Shown piece by piece: positions 18,927 through 28,836 of a DNA stretch of 64,000 nt. The notes under the pieces are model-generated. The model made no database searches and was not told the DNA's origin. It saw only the letters and a program-made list of their open reading frames with translations. The DNA is taken from contig NZ_CP085344.1 of NCBI RefSeq assembly GCF_020618415.1, forward strand, positions 829,001-893,000, given 5' to 3'. Position 1 is the first letter of the stretch, and each line of letters starts with the position of its first letter. The position numbers and the translations under genes are program-made. This DNA is from Cupriavidus sp. MP-37 (GTDB taxonomy: Bacteria; Pseudomonadota; Gammaproteobacteria; Burkholderiales; Burkholderiaceae).

Positions 18927-19541
18927 ATGCTGCTGTATCTGCACGGATTCCGCTCCTCGCCTCAATCGTTCAAGGCCCAGCTGGTGCAGGCGCGCATGCG
19001 CGAGTGGGGCGTGGGACGCTACTACGCCTGCCCCACGCTCAATGTCTCGCCGGCGCTCGCGGTGGCCCAGGCGCAGGCAGCGATCCGCGCCGCGCAAGCC
19101 GGCGGCGACCAGGAAATCGCCCTCGTCGGCTCCTCGCTGGGCGGCTTCTATGCGCGCTGGCTGGCCGAGCAGCACGGCTGCAAGGCCGTCTTGCTCAATC
19201 CCGCGGTCCATCCCTGGACCGACCTGGAAAGCTACCTGGGCGAACAGCCGCTGTGGCACGGCGGCGGCTCGGTCACGGTCGAACGCCGCCACCTGCAGGA
19301 ACTGCTGGACCTGCGCGTGGACACCATCACCCGGCCCGAGCGCTACTACCTGATCGCGGCCACCGGCGACGAGGTGCTGGATTACCGCGAGATGGTACAG
19401 GCCTGCCCCGGCGCGAAGATCCGCGTGATCGAGGGCAGCGACCATGGCATCAGCGAATTTGCCGACTACGTCGACGATGTGCTTGGCTTCTGCGGCTATG
19501 GCCCCGGCGGCCAGGTGCCGGCCGGCGCCGGCGCGGCATGA
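18927..19541 (+). CDS. YqiA-like alpha/beta-hydrolase esterase
   Basis: A 204-residue hydrolase with the [15 protein letters not shown] opening and the nucleophile elbow [10 protein letters not shown] containing the catalytic Ser; the late [12 protein letters not shown] and [10 protein letters not shown] supply the Asp and His. This is the YqiA/YcfP family of small esterases, often with activity on short acyl esters; the physiological substrate is unknown. It follows mpl by 13 bases and its TGA overlaps the ATG of ubiC, so the three are very likely one operon. Confidence 0.88.
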   Translation: MLLYLHGFRSSPQSFKAQLVQARMREWGVGRYYACPTLNVSPALAVAQAQAAIRAAQAGGDQEIALVGSSLGGFYARWLAEQHGCKAVLLNPAVHPWTDLESYLGEQPLWHGGGSVTVERRHLQELLDLRVDTITRPERYYLIAATGDEVLDYREMVQACPGAKIRVIEGSDHGISEFADYVDDVLGFCGYGPGGQVPAGAGAA

Positions 19542-20191
19542 GCGCGCAGTCGGTGCGCCGCGGCGGCTGGAGTCCGCACCTGGCTTTCGATGCGGCCATC
19601 CCGCCCAACCTGCGGCGCTGGGTCACCGGCGATGACGGCTCGCTGACGGCGCGGCTGGTGGCCGCCTCCGCGCGCTTTCGCGTGGCGCGGCTGCTGCAGG
19701 CGCCGCGGCGCCCGCTGGCCGACGAATGGCAGGCGCTGGGCCAGCCCGACCGCACCCCCGCGCTGACGCGCGAGGTACTGCTGATCTGCGACGACATCCC
19801 CGCCGTATTCGCCCACACCGTGGTGCGGCTGCGCCATGCGCGCCGCGACTGGCCGTTCCTGCGCGGGCTCGGCGAGCGCCCGCTGGGCGGGCGCCTGTTC
19901 GTCGATCCGGCGGTGCAGCGCGAGCCGTTCCAGTTTGCGCGCCTGCTGCCGCATCACCCGCTGCGCCAGGCCCTGCACCGCGTGCTGCCGGCCATGGCGG
20001 CCGTGCCCATGCTGGCCGCGCGGCGCTCGGTGTTCCGGCGCGGCGGCGGCGTCATGCTCGTGACAGAAGTGTTCCTGCCGGACCTGCTGTCGCGCCCATC
20101 CCCGGGGACCGAGGCGGTACCGCATCCCAGGTATTTGCGGACCGCGGACCGGGGCGCTTCGACACCCGCTGCCGAAACCGGCAAAGGCTGA
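19538..20191 (+). CDS. ubiC: Chorismate lyase
   Basis: A 217-residue protein that converts chorismate to 4-hydroxybenzoate and pyruvate, the entry to ubiquinone. Supporting motifs are [50 protein letters not shown] and a terminal [10 protein letters not shown], in the order seen in UbiC. The ATG at 19538 overlaps the stop of the esterase gene as ATGA. The last 30 residues are low complexity. No ubiA is adjacent. Confidence 0.88.
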   Translation: MSAQSVRRGGWSPHLAFDAAIPPNLRRWVTGDDGSLTARLVAASARFRVARLLQAPRRPLADEWQALGQPDRTPALTREVLLICDDIPAVFAHTVVRLRHARRDWPFLRGLGERPLGGRLFVDPAVQREPFQFARLLPHHPLRQALHRVLPAMAAVPMLAARRSVFRRGGGVMLVTEVFLPDLLSRPSPGTEAVPHPRYLRTADRGASTPAAETGKG

Positions 20192-20446
20192 CGCCCCGTG
20201 CCGGTGCTGCGCCCGGGGCGGCCGGACCGGCGTGCGGTATCATTCCGGGTCTCACGCCGTGCCTGTGCGGCGCGGCCGGCGGTTCGCGACAGGCCTCCGC
20301 AGGGCCCCGCGCGCGCCGTATTCGTTTCCGTTCGCGCGTGTTCAGGCAGGTGCGCGCGGTGGCACCATTCCTCCCACGGGATCCGCTCCAGCGCTGGCCA
20401 CAGGCCTGCCCGGCGCGGTTCCGCGCATAGTTGAAAGTACCGATCG

Positions 20447-22549
20447 ATGCAGTTGCTGTTCGAAGAAGGCGGCGAGATCCGCGCCGGCACCGTGCTGAAC
20501 CAGCAGGGCGAGGCTTACCAGGTTGAGCTGCCGGCCGGCAAGCGCACCAAGGTCAAGTCGCGCGACGTGCTGCTGCAGTTCGCGCAGCCGTCGGCGCCCG
20601 AGCTGGTGCGCCAGACCGGCGAGCTGGTGGCCGAGATCGACCTGGACTTCCTGTGGGAATGCGCGCCCGAGGCCGAGTTCGGCTTTGCCGAGCTGGCCGC
20701 CGAATACTACGGGGCCGAGCCCGGCGCGGTGCAGCAGGCGGCGCTGGCGATGGCGCTGCACGGCAACCCGGTGTACTTCCGCCGCAAGGGGCGCGGCCGC
20801 TACCAGCGCGCGCCCGAAGACCAGCTCAAGGCCGCGCTGGCCGCGCTCGAGCGCAAGCGCCAGCAGGCGCTGGTGCAGGCCGAATATGAAGACCAGCTCA
20901 AGGCGCTGACGCTGCCGGAATCGTTCCGCAGCAAGGTGCTGCAGCTGCTGTTCAAGCCGGACAAGAACAGCCTGGAATACAAGGCCATGGATGCCGCCTG
21001 CACCGCGCTCGGCATGTCGCCGATGCGGCTGATGGTGGCCGCCGGCGGCGTCGCCAGCGCGCGCGCGCTGCACGAGGCCAAGTTCCTCGCCGAGTGCTTC
21101 CCCAAGGGCACCGGCTTCCCCGATACCGACGTGCCCGAGCCGCCCGCCGACCTGCCGCTGGCCGAGGTCGAGGCGTTCTCGATCGACGACGTCACCACCA
21201 CCGAGATCGACGATGCGCTGTCGGTGACGCCGCTGCCCGACGGCAAGCTGCGCATCGGCATCCATATCGCCGCGCCGGCACTGGGCATCCGCCGCGGCGA
21301 GCCGCTCGACGCGATCGCGCGCCAGCGCCTGTCGACGGTCTATTTCCCCGGCGACAAGATCACCATGCTGCCGGACCCGGTGGTAGAGCGCTACACGCTG
21401 CAGGAAGGGCGCACCTGTCCGGCGCTGTCGCTGTACGTGACGGTGGACCCGTCGGTGTGGCTGATCACCGGCAGCGAAACCCGCGCCGAGCTGGTGCCGA
21501 TCGCCGCCAACCTGCGCCATAACCTGCTCGACGACGTCATCACCGAGGCCTCGCTGGCCGAGGGCAGCGGCGACTACCCGTTCCGCGACGCGCTGACGCA
21601 ACTGTGGCACTTTGCCGGCTATCTCTACGACGAGCGCCAGAAGGCGCGCCTGGCCAGCGGCCTGCGTCCCGAGACCCACAACCGCGCCGACTTCAATTTC
21701 TACCTGGACGACCAGGCCGACGGCAGCCAGCGCGTGCGCATCGAGCAGCGCAAGCGCGGCTCGCCGCTGGACAAGATCGTCGCCGAGATGATGATCCTGG
21801 CCAACAGCACCTGGGGCAAGCTGCTGGCGGACCACGGCGTGCCCGGCATCTACCGCACGCAGAAGGCCTGGGGCATGCATCGCACGCGCATGCAGACCTA
21901 TCCGGCGCCGCACGAAGGCCTGGGCGTGGCGCAGTACGCGTGGAGCACCTCGCCGCTGCGCCGCTATGTCGACCTGGTCAACCAGTGGCAGATCCTGGCG
22001 GTGGCCCAGCACGGCGTCACCGCCAAGCTGGTGGCGCCGTTCAAGCCCAAGGACGCCGACCTGCTGGCCGCGGTGGCCGACTTCGAAGGCACCTACGCCG
22101 CCTATGCCGACCACCAGTCGACCATGGAGCGCTACTGGTGCCTGCGCTGGCTCAAGCAGGAAAACCGCGAGCGCATGGTGGCCTCGGTGCTCAAGGAAGG
22201 CGCGGTGCGCTTTACCGAGATCCCGCTGGTCACGCGCGTGCCCGAGCTGGTGCAGGCGCAGCGCGGCACCCAGGTGCTGCTGGAAATCGGCGAGACCGAC
22301 GAGATCACGCTGGAGGTCTCGTGCCGGGTGCTCGAGATCTTTGCCGGTGAAGGCGAAGTCCCCGAAGAAGAGCTCGAAAGCGACGAGGAAGCCGCTGAGT
22401 TGTCCGCCGAAGCCGCAGCCGAGGCCGCGGCCGAGGATGCCGCCGAGCAGGCCGCGGGCGTGGCCGATCCGGAGCCGGCCGACGCCGGCGGCGACGATGC
22501 CGGCGAGGCGTCGGGCGAGCGCGACACCGGCACCCCGGCGGCCGGCTGA
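20447..22549 (+). CDS. RNB-domain exoribonuclease (RNase II/R family)
   Basis: A 700-residue 3'-5' exoribonuclease. It begins MQLLFEEGGEIRAGTVLNQQ, a small beta domain, and carries the RNB catalytic block at about residues 245-260 (FSIDDVTTTEIDDALSV), whose Asp cluster binds the two metals. Later RNB motifs include LSTVYFPGDKITMLPD and YAWSTSPLRRYVDLVNQWQ. The C-terminus (from about 640) is a very acidic Glu/Asp/Ala tail, unlike the Lys-rich tail of E. coli RNase R. It is shorter than RNase R and lacks clear cold-shock domains, so the family name is safer than rnb or rnr. Confidence 0.88.
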   Translation: MQLLFEEGGEIRAGTVLNQQGEAYQVELPAGKRTKVKSRDVLLQFAQPSAPELVRQTGELVAEIDLDFLWECAPEAEFGFAELAAEYYGAEPGAVQQAALAMALHGNPVYFRRKGRGRYQRAPEDQLKAALAALERKRQQALVQAEYEDQLKALTLPESFRSKVLQLLFKPDKNSLEYKAMDAACTALGMSPMRLMVAAGGVASARALHEAKFLAECFPKGTGFPDTDVPEPPADLPLAEVEAFSIDDVTTTEIDDALSVTPLPDGKLRIGIHIAAPALGIRRGEPLDAIARQRLSTVYFPGDKITMLPDPVVERYTLQEGRTCPALSLYVTVDPSVWLITGSETRAELVPIAANLRHNLLDDVITEASLAEGSGDYPFRDALTQLWHFAGYLYDERQKARLASGLRPETHNRADFNFYLDDQADGSQRVRIEQRKRGSPLDKIVAEMMILANSTWGKLLADHGVPGIYRTQKAWGMHRTRMQTYPAPHEGLGVAQYAWSTSPLRRYVDLVNQWQILAVAQHGVTAKLVAPFKPKDADLLAAVADFEGTYAAYADHQSTMERYWCLRWLKQENRERMVASVLKEGAVRFTEIPLVTRVPELVQAQRGTQVLLEIGETDEITLEVSCRVLEIFAGEGEVPEEELESDEEAAELSAEAAAEAAAEDAAEQAAGVADPEPADAGGDDAGEASGERDTGTPAAG

Positions 22550-22683
22550 AGCCTTCGGAAATCCGCGGGGCTCCCTTACAATGCGGGTCTGATCCGGGCC
22601 TGATCCGCGCTTCGGCGCCCGGTCTGCCAGCCGGCACCGGCCGGTCTCGCCGCGGTTGTCTCCCGAGCCCTCATCCATCCATC

Positions 22684-23616
22684 GTGAACGCCACTCTTGC
22701 CGCTTCCCGCCCCTGGTGGCATGCCAGGTGGCACCACAGCAGTATGCTGGCCCGGGCGCTGGCCATTTCCGTGGCCGTGCACGCGCTGCTGCTGATGGTG
22801 CGGGTGGCCGCGCCGGAAGTGTTCGAGATCAAGCGCACCGATGCCGCGCTGGACGTGGTGCTGGTCAACGCCAAGTCGGCGCAGAAGCCGCGCAACCCGA
22901 CCGCGCTGGCGCAGGCCAACCTCGACGGCGGCGGCGACCATGACCTGCAGCGCGCCACCACGCCGCTGCCGGCGCAGACCCTGACGCAGGAGGGCGACCT
23001 GGTGCGCCAGGTGCAGCGCCGGGTCGAGCAGCTGGAACAGGAGCAGCAGCGCCTGCTGACGCAGGCGCGCGAAGCCGCGCCCGCGGTGCGCAACCAGCCG
23101 CTCAAGCCGGGCGAGAAGCGCCAGGACACGCCGCAGCGCGGCCAGGACGAGCGCACCTCGGCAGACGAGATGGCCAGGCTGGAAGCGGAGATCGGCCGCA
23201 ACCTCGAGCACTACGCCAAGCGGCCCAAGCGTTTCCAGTTGACCGCCACCAGCGCGCAGGCGGTTGACTACGCGCAGTACTACGACCGGCTGCGCCGCAA
23301 GATCGAGGCGCGCGGCACCACCGATTTCCCGCAACGCAACGGCAAGCCGCTCTACGGCCAGCTGATCCTGGTGATCAACGTCAACCGGCAGGGCAAGCTG
23401 GGCTACAACCGCGATGGCTACAACGTCGATGCCATCGACGTGGTCAAGAGTTCGGGCGATCCCGCGCTCGACCGCCAGGCGGTGGCGATCGTGCGCGCGG
23501 CCGCGCCGTTCGGCGCCTTTACCGCGGAGATGTCGGCGCGCCAGGACATCCTCGAAGTCATATCCACCTTCAAGTTTTCGCGCAGCGGGCTGGAAACCCG
23601 CTTGCAGGCACGCTGA
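22684..23616 (+). CDS. TonB-like energy transducer protein
   Basis: A 310-residue protein with an N-terminal membrane anchor (ALAISVAVHALLLMVRVA, residues 22-39), a probable periplasmic coiled coil (LVRQVQRRVEQLEQEQQRLL, about 102-121) and a TonB C-terminal domain (YGQLILVINVNRQGKLGYNR, AVAIVRAAAPFGAFTAEMSA). It could transmit proton-motive force to outer-membrane receptors, but it lacks the Pro-rich spacer of classical TonB and no exbBD genes adjoin. Its TGA overlaps the aroE ATG, so the two are translationally coupled. Conserved next to aroE and mtgA in this group. Confidence 0.8.
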   Translation: MNATLAASRPWWHARWHHSSMLARALAISVAVHALLLMVRVAAPEVFEIKRTDAALDVVLVNAKSAQKPRNPTALAQANLDGGGDHDLQRATTPLPAQTLTQEGDLVRQVQRRVEQLEQEQQRLLTQAREAAPAVRNQPLKPGEKRQDTPQRGQDERTSADEMARLEAEIGRNLEHYAKRPKRFQLTATSAQAVDYAQYYDRLRRKIEARGTTDFPQRNGKPLYGQLILVINVNRQGKLGYNRDGYNVDAIDVVKSSGDPALDRQAVAIVRAAAPFGAFTAEMSARQDILEVISTFKFSRSGLETRLQAR

Positions 23617-24503
23617 TGACATCCACTGACCCTTCCCAAGCCAGCGCCGACCGCTATGTGGTGATCGGCAACCCGGTCGCACACAGCCGTTCGCCGGCGA
23701 TCCACGCCGCCTTCGCGCGCCAGACCGGCGAGGCCGTGCAATATGACCGCCTGGAGGCGCCGCTGGACGGGTTTGCCGACACCGTGCGCCGGTTCTTCGC
23801 CGACGGCGGCTACGGCTGCAACGTGACCGTGCCGTTCAAGCTCGAAGCCTATGACTTGGCCGACCGCCTGACCGAGCGCGCCGAGGCCGCGGGCGCGGTC
23901 AATACGCTGTGGATCGAAGAGGGTTTGATCCATGGCGACAATACCGACGGCATCGGCCTGGTGCGCGATATCCAGGACAACCTCGACACGCTGATCGAAG
24001 GCAAGCGCGTGCTGCTGCTCGGCGCCGGCGGCGCCGCGATGGGCGCGATGCTGCCGCTGATCGAATGCCGGCCCTCGCGCATCGTGGTGGCCAACCGTAC
24101 CGCGTCGCGCGCCAGCGACATGCTCGAAGAGTTTGTCGAGGCCGCCGACCAGTATGGCGTCGAGCTGTGGGGCGGCGGCCTCGATGCGCTCGAAGGCCTG
24201 TCCGAGGATGAAGCCGTCGACGTGGTGATCAATGCCTCGTCCAGCAGCCTGCAGGGCGAGGTGCCGCCGGTGCCTGAGTTCCTGCTGGGCGAGGGCGTGC
24301 TGGCCTACGACATGATGTACGGCGCCGAGCCCACCGTGTTCCTGCAGTTCGCCGCACGCTGCGGCGCGCGCGTCAGCGACGGCCTCGGCATGCTGGTCGA
24401 GCAGGCCGCCGAGGCCTTCTATATCTGGCGCGGCGTGCGGCCCCGCACCGCGCCCGTGCTGGCCGAGCTGCGCGCCGCGCTGCAGGCCGAACGCAAGGGC
24501 TGA
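23616..24503 (+). CDS. aroE: Shikimate dehydrogenase (NADP+)
   Basis: A 295-residue enzyme that reduces 3-dehydroshikimate to shikimate. [19 protein letters not shown] binds the substrate, [11 protein letters not shown] contains the catalytic Lys, [10 protein letters not shown] the catalytic Asp, and [14 protein letters not shown] the NADP loop with ANRTASRA. The usual NATS motif reads [10 protein letters not shown]. The ATG at 23616 overlaps the upstream stop by one base (TGATG). It is the second shikimate-pathway gene in the window, with aroQ at 15366. Confidence 0.95.
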   Translation: MTSTDPSQASADRYVVIGNPVAHSRSPAIHAAFARQTGEAVQYDRLEAPLDGFADTVRRFFADGGYGCNVTVPFKLEAYDLADRLTERAEAAGAVNTLWIEEGLIHGDNTDGIGLVRDIQDNLDTLIEGKRVLLLGAGGAAMGAMLPLIECRPSRIVVANRTASRASDMLEEFVEAADQYGVELWGGGLDALEGLSEDEAVDVVINASSSSLQGEVPPVPEFLLGEGVLAYDMMYGAEPTVFLQFAARCGARVSDGLGMLVEQAAEAFYIWRGVRPRTAPVLAELRAALQAERKG

Positions 24504-24517
24504 CCGGGCCGCCAGCC

Positions 24518-25291
24518 GTGGCCAACCGCAACCGCACGGCCAGTGCCGCCCGTACCCACGCGGCGCCGGCCCGCGCCGTCTTCAATCCGGTGCGCTGGCT
24601 CGGCTACCTGCTGGGCTGCGTGGTTGCCGGCGTGGTGGCGATGCAGCTGTACTTCTTCGTGCAGATCGCCAGCTGGCAGTATCTCAATCCCACCACCACC
24701 ACCTTCATGCGCGCCGAGCGCTGGCGCCTGTGCGGCATCAACGTATGGAGCTGCGGCCTCGACCGCCAGTGGGTGCCGTACGACCGCATCTCGCGCAACC
24801 TCAAGCGCGCGGTGATCGCCAGCGAGGACGCCGACTTCGTCAACCATCCCGGCTATGAGCTCGATGCCATGCTCGATGCCTGGGAGCGCAACAAGAAGCG
24901 CGGGCGCATCGTGCGCGGCGGTTCCACCATCACGCAGCAGCTGGCCAAGAACTTGTTCCTGTCGTCCGAGCAGCATTACCTGCGCAAGGGCCAGGAGCTC
25001 GCCATCACGTGGATGCTCGAGTTCTGGCTCGACAAGCAGCGCATCTACGAGATCTATCTGAATTCGGTGGAGTGGGGCGAGGGCGTGTTCGGCGCGCAGG
25101 CCGCGGCGCAGCACTACTTCCGCACCAGCGCCGACAAGCTCAGCGTGGGCCAGTCAGCGCGCCTGGCAGCGGCGCTGCCGGCGCCCAAGTGCTTCGACAA
25201 GAAGGAATACTGCGCCCACGTGCGCGTGAACTTCCGCGCCAAGGCGGGCATCATCGCGCGGCGGATGGGGGCAGCCACGCTGCCCGACTGA
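24518..25291 (+). CDS. mtgA: Monofunctional biosynthetic peptidoglycan transglycosylase
   Basis: A 257-residue membrane-anchored GT51 glycosyltransferase that polymerises lipid II into glycan strands. An anchor ([20 protein letters not shown]) is followed by the catalytic [14 protein letters not shown] with its Glu, [18 protein letters not shown], and [19 protein letters not shown]. Start is GTG at 24518, 15 bases after aroE. It is convergent with corA, only 12 bases apart, with no clear terminator between. Confidence 0.93.
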   Translation: MANRNRTASAARTHAAPARAVFNPVRWLGYLLGCVVAGVVAMQLYFFVQIASWQYLNPTTTTFMRAERWRLCGINVWSCGLDRQWVPYDRISRNLKRAVIASEDADFVNHPGYELDAMLDAWERNKKRGRIVRGGSTITQQLAKNLFLSSEQHYLRKGQELAITWMLEFWLDKQRIYEIYLNSVEWGEGVFGAQAAAQHYFRTSADKLSVGQSARLAAALPAPKCFDKKEYCAHVRVNFRAKAGIIARRMGAATLPD

Positions 25292-25303
25292 GTCCCGCCA
25301 GCC

Positions 25304-26266
25304 TCAGCTCAGCCACCCCTTCCTGCGGAAATACACCAGCGGGATCGCCGCCGACACCGCCATCAGCGCAATCGCCCACGGATAGCCGGCACCCCAGTCC
25401 AGTTCCGGCATGAACTTGAAGTTCATGCCGTAGATGCTGGCGATCAGCGTGGGCGGCATCAGCGCCACCGACACCACCGAGAACAGTTTGATGATCTTGT
25501 TCTGGTTGATGTTGATGAAACCGACGGTCGCATCCATCAGGAAGTTGATCTTGTCGAACAGGAACGCGGTGTGGTTCTCGATCGAGTCGATGTCGCGCAG
25601 GATCTGGCGCGCCTCGTCCTGCTGCTCGGCCGACAACAGCTGGCTGCGCATCAGGAACGACACCGCGCGGCGCGTGTCCATCACGTTGCGCCGGATGCGC
25701 CCGTTCAGGTCTTCCTCGCGCGCGATGGTTTCCAGCACGTCGGCGGCGGCGGCATCGGTCACGTTCTCGGCCAGCACGCGGCGGCTGGCTTCTTCCAGGC
25801 GTTCGTAGATTTCCTCGATCGAGTCGGCCGAGTATTCCGCGTCGGTCGCGTACAGGTCCATCAGCACGTCCTTGGCGTTGCGCACCGAGCCCGGGCGCAT
25901 GCGCGCGCGCAGCCGCACCAGGCGGAACACCGGCAGGTCTTCGTCGTGGATGGAGAACAGCACGTCCTTGGTCAGCACGAAGGCGACGCGCACGTTGCGC
26001 GACACCTCTTCCTCGTCGAGCAGGAAGTCGGTGCGGATATGGATATTCTCGTCCTCGCCCTCGAAATAACGCGCGGACGCTTCCAGGTCGCCCAGGTCTT
26101 CCAGTTCAGGAAGGGCGACGCCATAGGCTTCCTTGATCCAGTTCAGTTCCTCATCGTCGGGATTGACGACATCGATCCAGATCGGCTTGTGCTGCAGCAG
26201 CTCATTGCGCTCGTCGACCTGCTCCTGGGCGAGCCGGCCTTTTTGCAGGACGAACAGGTTGATCAT
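25304..26266 (-). CDS. corA: CorA-type magnesium/cobalt transporter
   Basis: A 320-residue divalent-cation channel. A large N-terminal cytoplasmic domain rich in acidic and helical segments is followed by two C-terminal membrane helices; the signature YGMNFKFMPELDW between them gives the GMN selectivity filter. The last helix ends with basic residues (YFRRKGWLS). It moves Mg2+ (also Co2+, Ni2+). The gene is preceded by a long leader from a promoter near 26729, which may sense Mg2+. Confidence 0.95.
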   Translation of the reverse strand: MINLFVLQKGRLAQEQVDERNELLQHKPIWIDVVNPDDEELNWIKEAYGVALPELEDLGDLEASARYFEGEDENIHIRTDFLLDEEEVSRNVRVAFVLTKDVLFSIHDEDLPVFRLVRLRARMRPGSVRNAKDVLMDLYATDAEYSADSIEEIYERLEEASRRVLAENVTDAAAADVLETIAREEDLNGRIRRNVMDTRRAVSFLMRSQLLSAEQQDEARQILRDIDSIENHTAFLFDKINFLMDATVGFININQNKIIKLFSVVSVALMPPTLIASIYGMNFKFMPELDWGAGYPWAIALMAVSAAIPLVYFRRKGWLS

Positions 26267-26728
26267 CCCCGGGATTCCTTATTGCTGATTGCGACGAAAA
26301 ACAAAGACAAGCGCGAAGACAAGCGCAGGCGGCTCGCCGCATTCCCAGGTATTGCACCATGCCCGTCATGGCCCCGCGCAAGCCGCGCAAGGCCGGGCCA
26401 CGGGCAAGCGTGATCGCGCTGTCCCGCGGCTGCACGGGGCAGGAGCGGACAAGGCGATGGCGTTTGCCTGGGTTGGCTGGCTAGCCGGGAGAGGGAAGAT
26501 CCGCCACGGTGGGCGCGCATGGAGGCGCCGCCAGTGGCATGGAAAGACACTCGCCCGCAGTTCTGACTGCGGGCAAGGCCGACGAAGCGCGGAGCCGGAT
26601 GCTCCGGGCGGGTCGTCGTTACGCAGCCCGCAGTGACATGGCATTCGCGGAGGTCGCAGCGTTGCTGCGGCAACTCGAACACCCGATGCTACTGCCCACG
26701 TAATTTCTCCGGGATTGTGATGGCCGCG
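26267..26728 (-). ncRNA. Long structured leader of corA (candidate regulatory RNA)
   Basis: About 455 nt lie between the predicted transcript start (near 26722) and the corA ATG. No frame here looks like a native gene. It holds a perfect 9-bp hairpin (GCCCGCAGT/ACTGCGGGC at 26553-26574) plus other GC stems, for example around 26590-26610. I tried to match it to M-box, cobalamin, manganese and 6S RNAs and could not. It may be an unknown Mg2+-responsive leader, a separate small RNA, or simply a long 5' UTR. Confidence 0.35.
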
Positions 26729-26758
26729 AGTGTAGCCCAACGAAGGGCCGCTTGTTAA
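26729..26758 (-). promoter_or_regulatory. Sigma70 promoter upstream of corA
   Basis: On the minus strand TTAACA (26758-26753), an 18-base spacer and TACACT (26734-26729). It lies between the DMT exporter stop and corA and reads toward corA. Confidence 0.5.
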
Positions 26759-26819
26759 GTGAAATCTCCGCGACGGGCGCGCGCCGTTGCCGGCTCGCGA
26801 CCGCGGCACGCGCTCCGGC

Positions 26820-27719
26820 TCAGCCCGGCACGCCGCGCAGCCGGCGCCACAGCAGCGGCGCCAGCATCACCGAGGACAGCGCCAGGAACATCAGCACGAT
26901 CGCGGCGTAGTCCTGCCAGTGCGGCTGTTCGCCCAGCAACCACATCCCGGAGAACACGCCGACCACCGGGATGAACATGATCGACAGGCTCGACACCACC
27001 GGCGGGAGGCTGCGCGCCAGGCCGAACCAGACCAGGTGGCAGAAGGCGAAGACCACCACCGCGTTGTAGACGATCGCGGCCCATTCGATGGCCGTGGGCA
27101 TGCGCCAGCCGTCTTCCAGCAGCAGCGAGCCCAGCGCCAGGAAGGGCAGCGTCACGGCCAGCATCCAGAAGGTCATGGCGCCGATCGGCACGTCGGTCTG
27201 GGTGCGCTTCATCAGCTGGGTGCCGAAGCCCCAGCCGGCCGCGGCCAGCAGCATCAGCAGCGTGCCGGCGGGGCTGCCGGTCAGCGCCGCGAGCTCGCCC
27301 GACAGCAGCAGCACCGTGCCCGCCAGCGCGCAGGCGATGCCCAGCCAGGCCCACGCGCCGATGCGCTCGCGGAAGAACACCAGGCCCCAGACCACTGCCC
27401 AGATCGGCATGGTGTAGCCCAGGATCGCGGCGCGGCCCGACGACAGCATCTTGACCGCGCAGATCGCGAACAGGTGCCAGATCACCATGTTGGGCAGCGC
27501 CAGCCGCAACACCGTGCCCCACTCGCGCCGCGGCACCGCCAGCGAATCGCCGCGCAGCCGCAATGCCAGCCCCAGCGCCACCAGCCCGCCGGCCATGCAC
27601 AGCAGGCGGAAGCCCATGGCCGGAAAATGCGCCACGCCCACTTTCATGATGGGCCAGTTGATGCCCCAGGCGAGCGTCAGCACGACAAGCAGGAAGAGAC
27701 CGCGGCGATCAAGAGACAT
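26820..27719 (-). CDS. EamA/DMT-family inner-membrane exporter
   Basis: A 299-residue protein starting MSLDRRGLFLLVVLTLAWGI with about ten membrane helices arranged as two EamA repeats (residues about 8-140 and 150-290). GINWPIMKVG and the second-half FIPVVGVFSGMWLLGE are typical. Members export amino acids, metabolites or drugs; the substrate here is unknown. I chose the ATG at 27719 over the frame start at 27782 because it fits the first helix. It is divergent from pyrF. Confidence 0.87.
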   Translation of the reverse strand: MSLDRRGLFLLVVLTLAWGINWPIMKVGVAHFPAMGFRLLCMAGGLVALGLALRLRGDSLAVPRREWGTVLRLALPNMVIWHLFAICAVKMLSSGRAAILGYTMPIWAVVWGLVFFRERIGAWAWLGIACALAGTVLLLSGELAALTGSPAGTLLMLLAAAGWGFGTQLMKRTQTDVPIGAMTFWMLAVTLPFLALGSLLLEDGWRMPTAIEWAAIVYNAVVVFAFCHLVWFGLARSLPPVVSSLSIMFIPVVGVFSGMWLLGEQPHWQDYAAIVLMFLALSSVMLAPLLWRRLRGVPG

Positions 27720-27927
27720 GACGGGACGCGGCTGTGCGGGATGCCGCGCATTGTTTTGAGAGGAAGCGCAAAACGATAGCACGCAGCGGGTAAAATTGCC
27801 GAAAGCGACATATGCTGCAGGGATGAAAGGTTTTCACGCCGCTGCGGCCAACCGTGCCGGCCGAGTCCATCGGCCACGATGGGTTTGATGATGAGACGCC
27901 GGCGCCACCAGGACATTCCGAGTACCC

Positions 27928-28746
27928 ATGACTTTCACCGAGCAGCTTGCTGCCGCCTGGCAGCGCAACGATTCCCTCCTGTGCGTCGGGCTCGATCCTG
28001 ACCCGCACAAGCTGCCGCTGTCCCTGACCGGGGCGGGCGGCGCCATCTTCTCGTTCTGCCGCGAGATCGTCGACGCCACCGCCGACCTGGTCTGCGCCTT
28101 CAAGCCGCAGATCGCCTACTTCCATTCGCAGCGCGCCGAAGACCAGCTCGAGCAGCTGATCCACTATATCCACGACGCCCATCCCGGCATCCCGGTGATC
28201 CTGGACGCCAAGCGCGGCGATATCGGCTCGACCGCCGAGCACTATGCGCTGGAAGCGTTCGAGCGCTACCGGGCCGATGCGGTCACGGTCAGCCCGTATA
28301 TGGGCTTCGACTCGATGCAGCCCTATCTCGCCTACCCGGACCGCGGCGTGATCGTGCTGTGCCGCACCTCCAACCCGGGCGGTTCCGACGTGCAGTTCCT
28401 GCAGGTCGACGGCAAGCCGCTGTACCAGCTGGTGGCCGAGGCCGCGCGCGAGCGCTGGAACACCACCGGCCAGATGGGCCTGGTGGTCGGCGCGACCTTC
28501 CCCAACGAGATCGCGCGGGTGCGTCAGATCGTCGGCGACATGCCGCTGCTGATTCCCGGTATCGGCGCCCAGGGCGGCGATATCGAAGCCACGGTGAAGG
28601 CCGGGCGCACCGCCGACGGCACCGGCATGATGATCAATTCGTCGCGCGCCATCCTGTACGCCAGCCGCGAGAAGGACTTCGCGGCGGCGGCGCGCAACGT
28701 CGCGCTGCAGACGCGCGAGACCATCAACCGCTATCGGCACGGCTGA
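27928..28746 (+). CDS. pyrF: Orotidine 5'-phosphate decarboxylase
   Basis: A 272-residue enzyme catalysing the last step of UMP synthesis. [12 protein letters not shown] opens the barrel, [17 protein letters not shown] and [22 protein letters not shown] carry the catalytic Asp-Lys-Asp array, and [20 protein letters not shown] the phosphate site. It belongs to the longer PyrF subfamily 2 (about 270 residues rather than 230). A TAAAAT -10-like hexamer occurs near 27791. It ends at the bidirectional terminator at 28761. Confidence 0.96.
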   Translation: MTFTEQLAAAWQRNDSLLCVGLDPDPHKLPLSLTGAGGAIFSFCREIVDATADLVCAFKPQIAYFHSQRAEDQLEQLIHYIHDAHPGIPVILDAKRGDIGSTAEHYALEAFERYRADAVTVSPYMGFDSMQPYLAYPDRGVIVLCRTSNPGGSDVQFLQVDGKPLYQLVAEAARERWNTTGQMGLVVGATFPNEIARVRQIVGDMPLLIPGIGAQGGDIEATVKAGRTADGTGMMINSSRAILYASREKDFAAAARNVALQTRETINRYRHG

Positions 28747-28760
28747 GCGCCGGCCAGGAC

Positions 28761-28793
28761 AAAAAAAACCGCGCCCGAAACGGCGCGGTTTTT
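28761..28793. terminator. Bidirectional rho-independent terminator
   Basis: Eight A, the stem AACCGCGCC/GGCGCGGTT with a 6-base loop, and a T-run. It serves convergent pyrF and pncC. Confidence 0.9.
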
Positions 28794-28836
28794 CGTTGGG
28801 ATGACGGCCTGGCGCCGGAACTTGCGGGCGGCTGTC

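Noticed and set aside
26509..26703. A 64-codon frame (plus) and a 139-codon frame (minus) in the corA leader
   Set aside because: Neither has native codon use or motifs. The minus-strand one would overlap the corA leader hairpins.
26267..26728. 6S RNA, M-box, cobalamin or manganese riboswitch in the corA leader
   Set aside because: I could not match the conserved core of any of these by eye, so only a generic structured leader is claimed.
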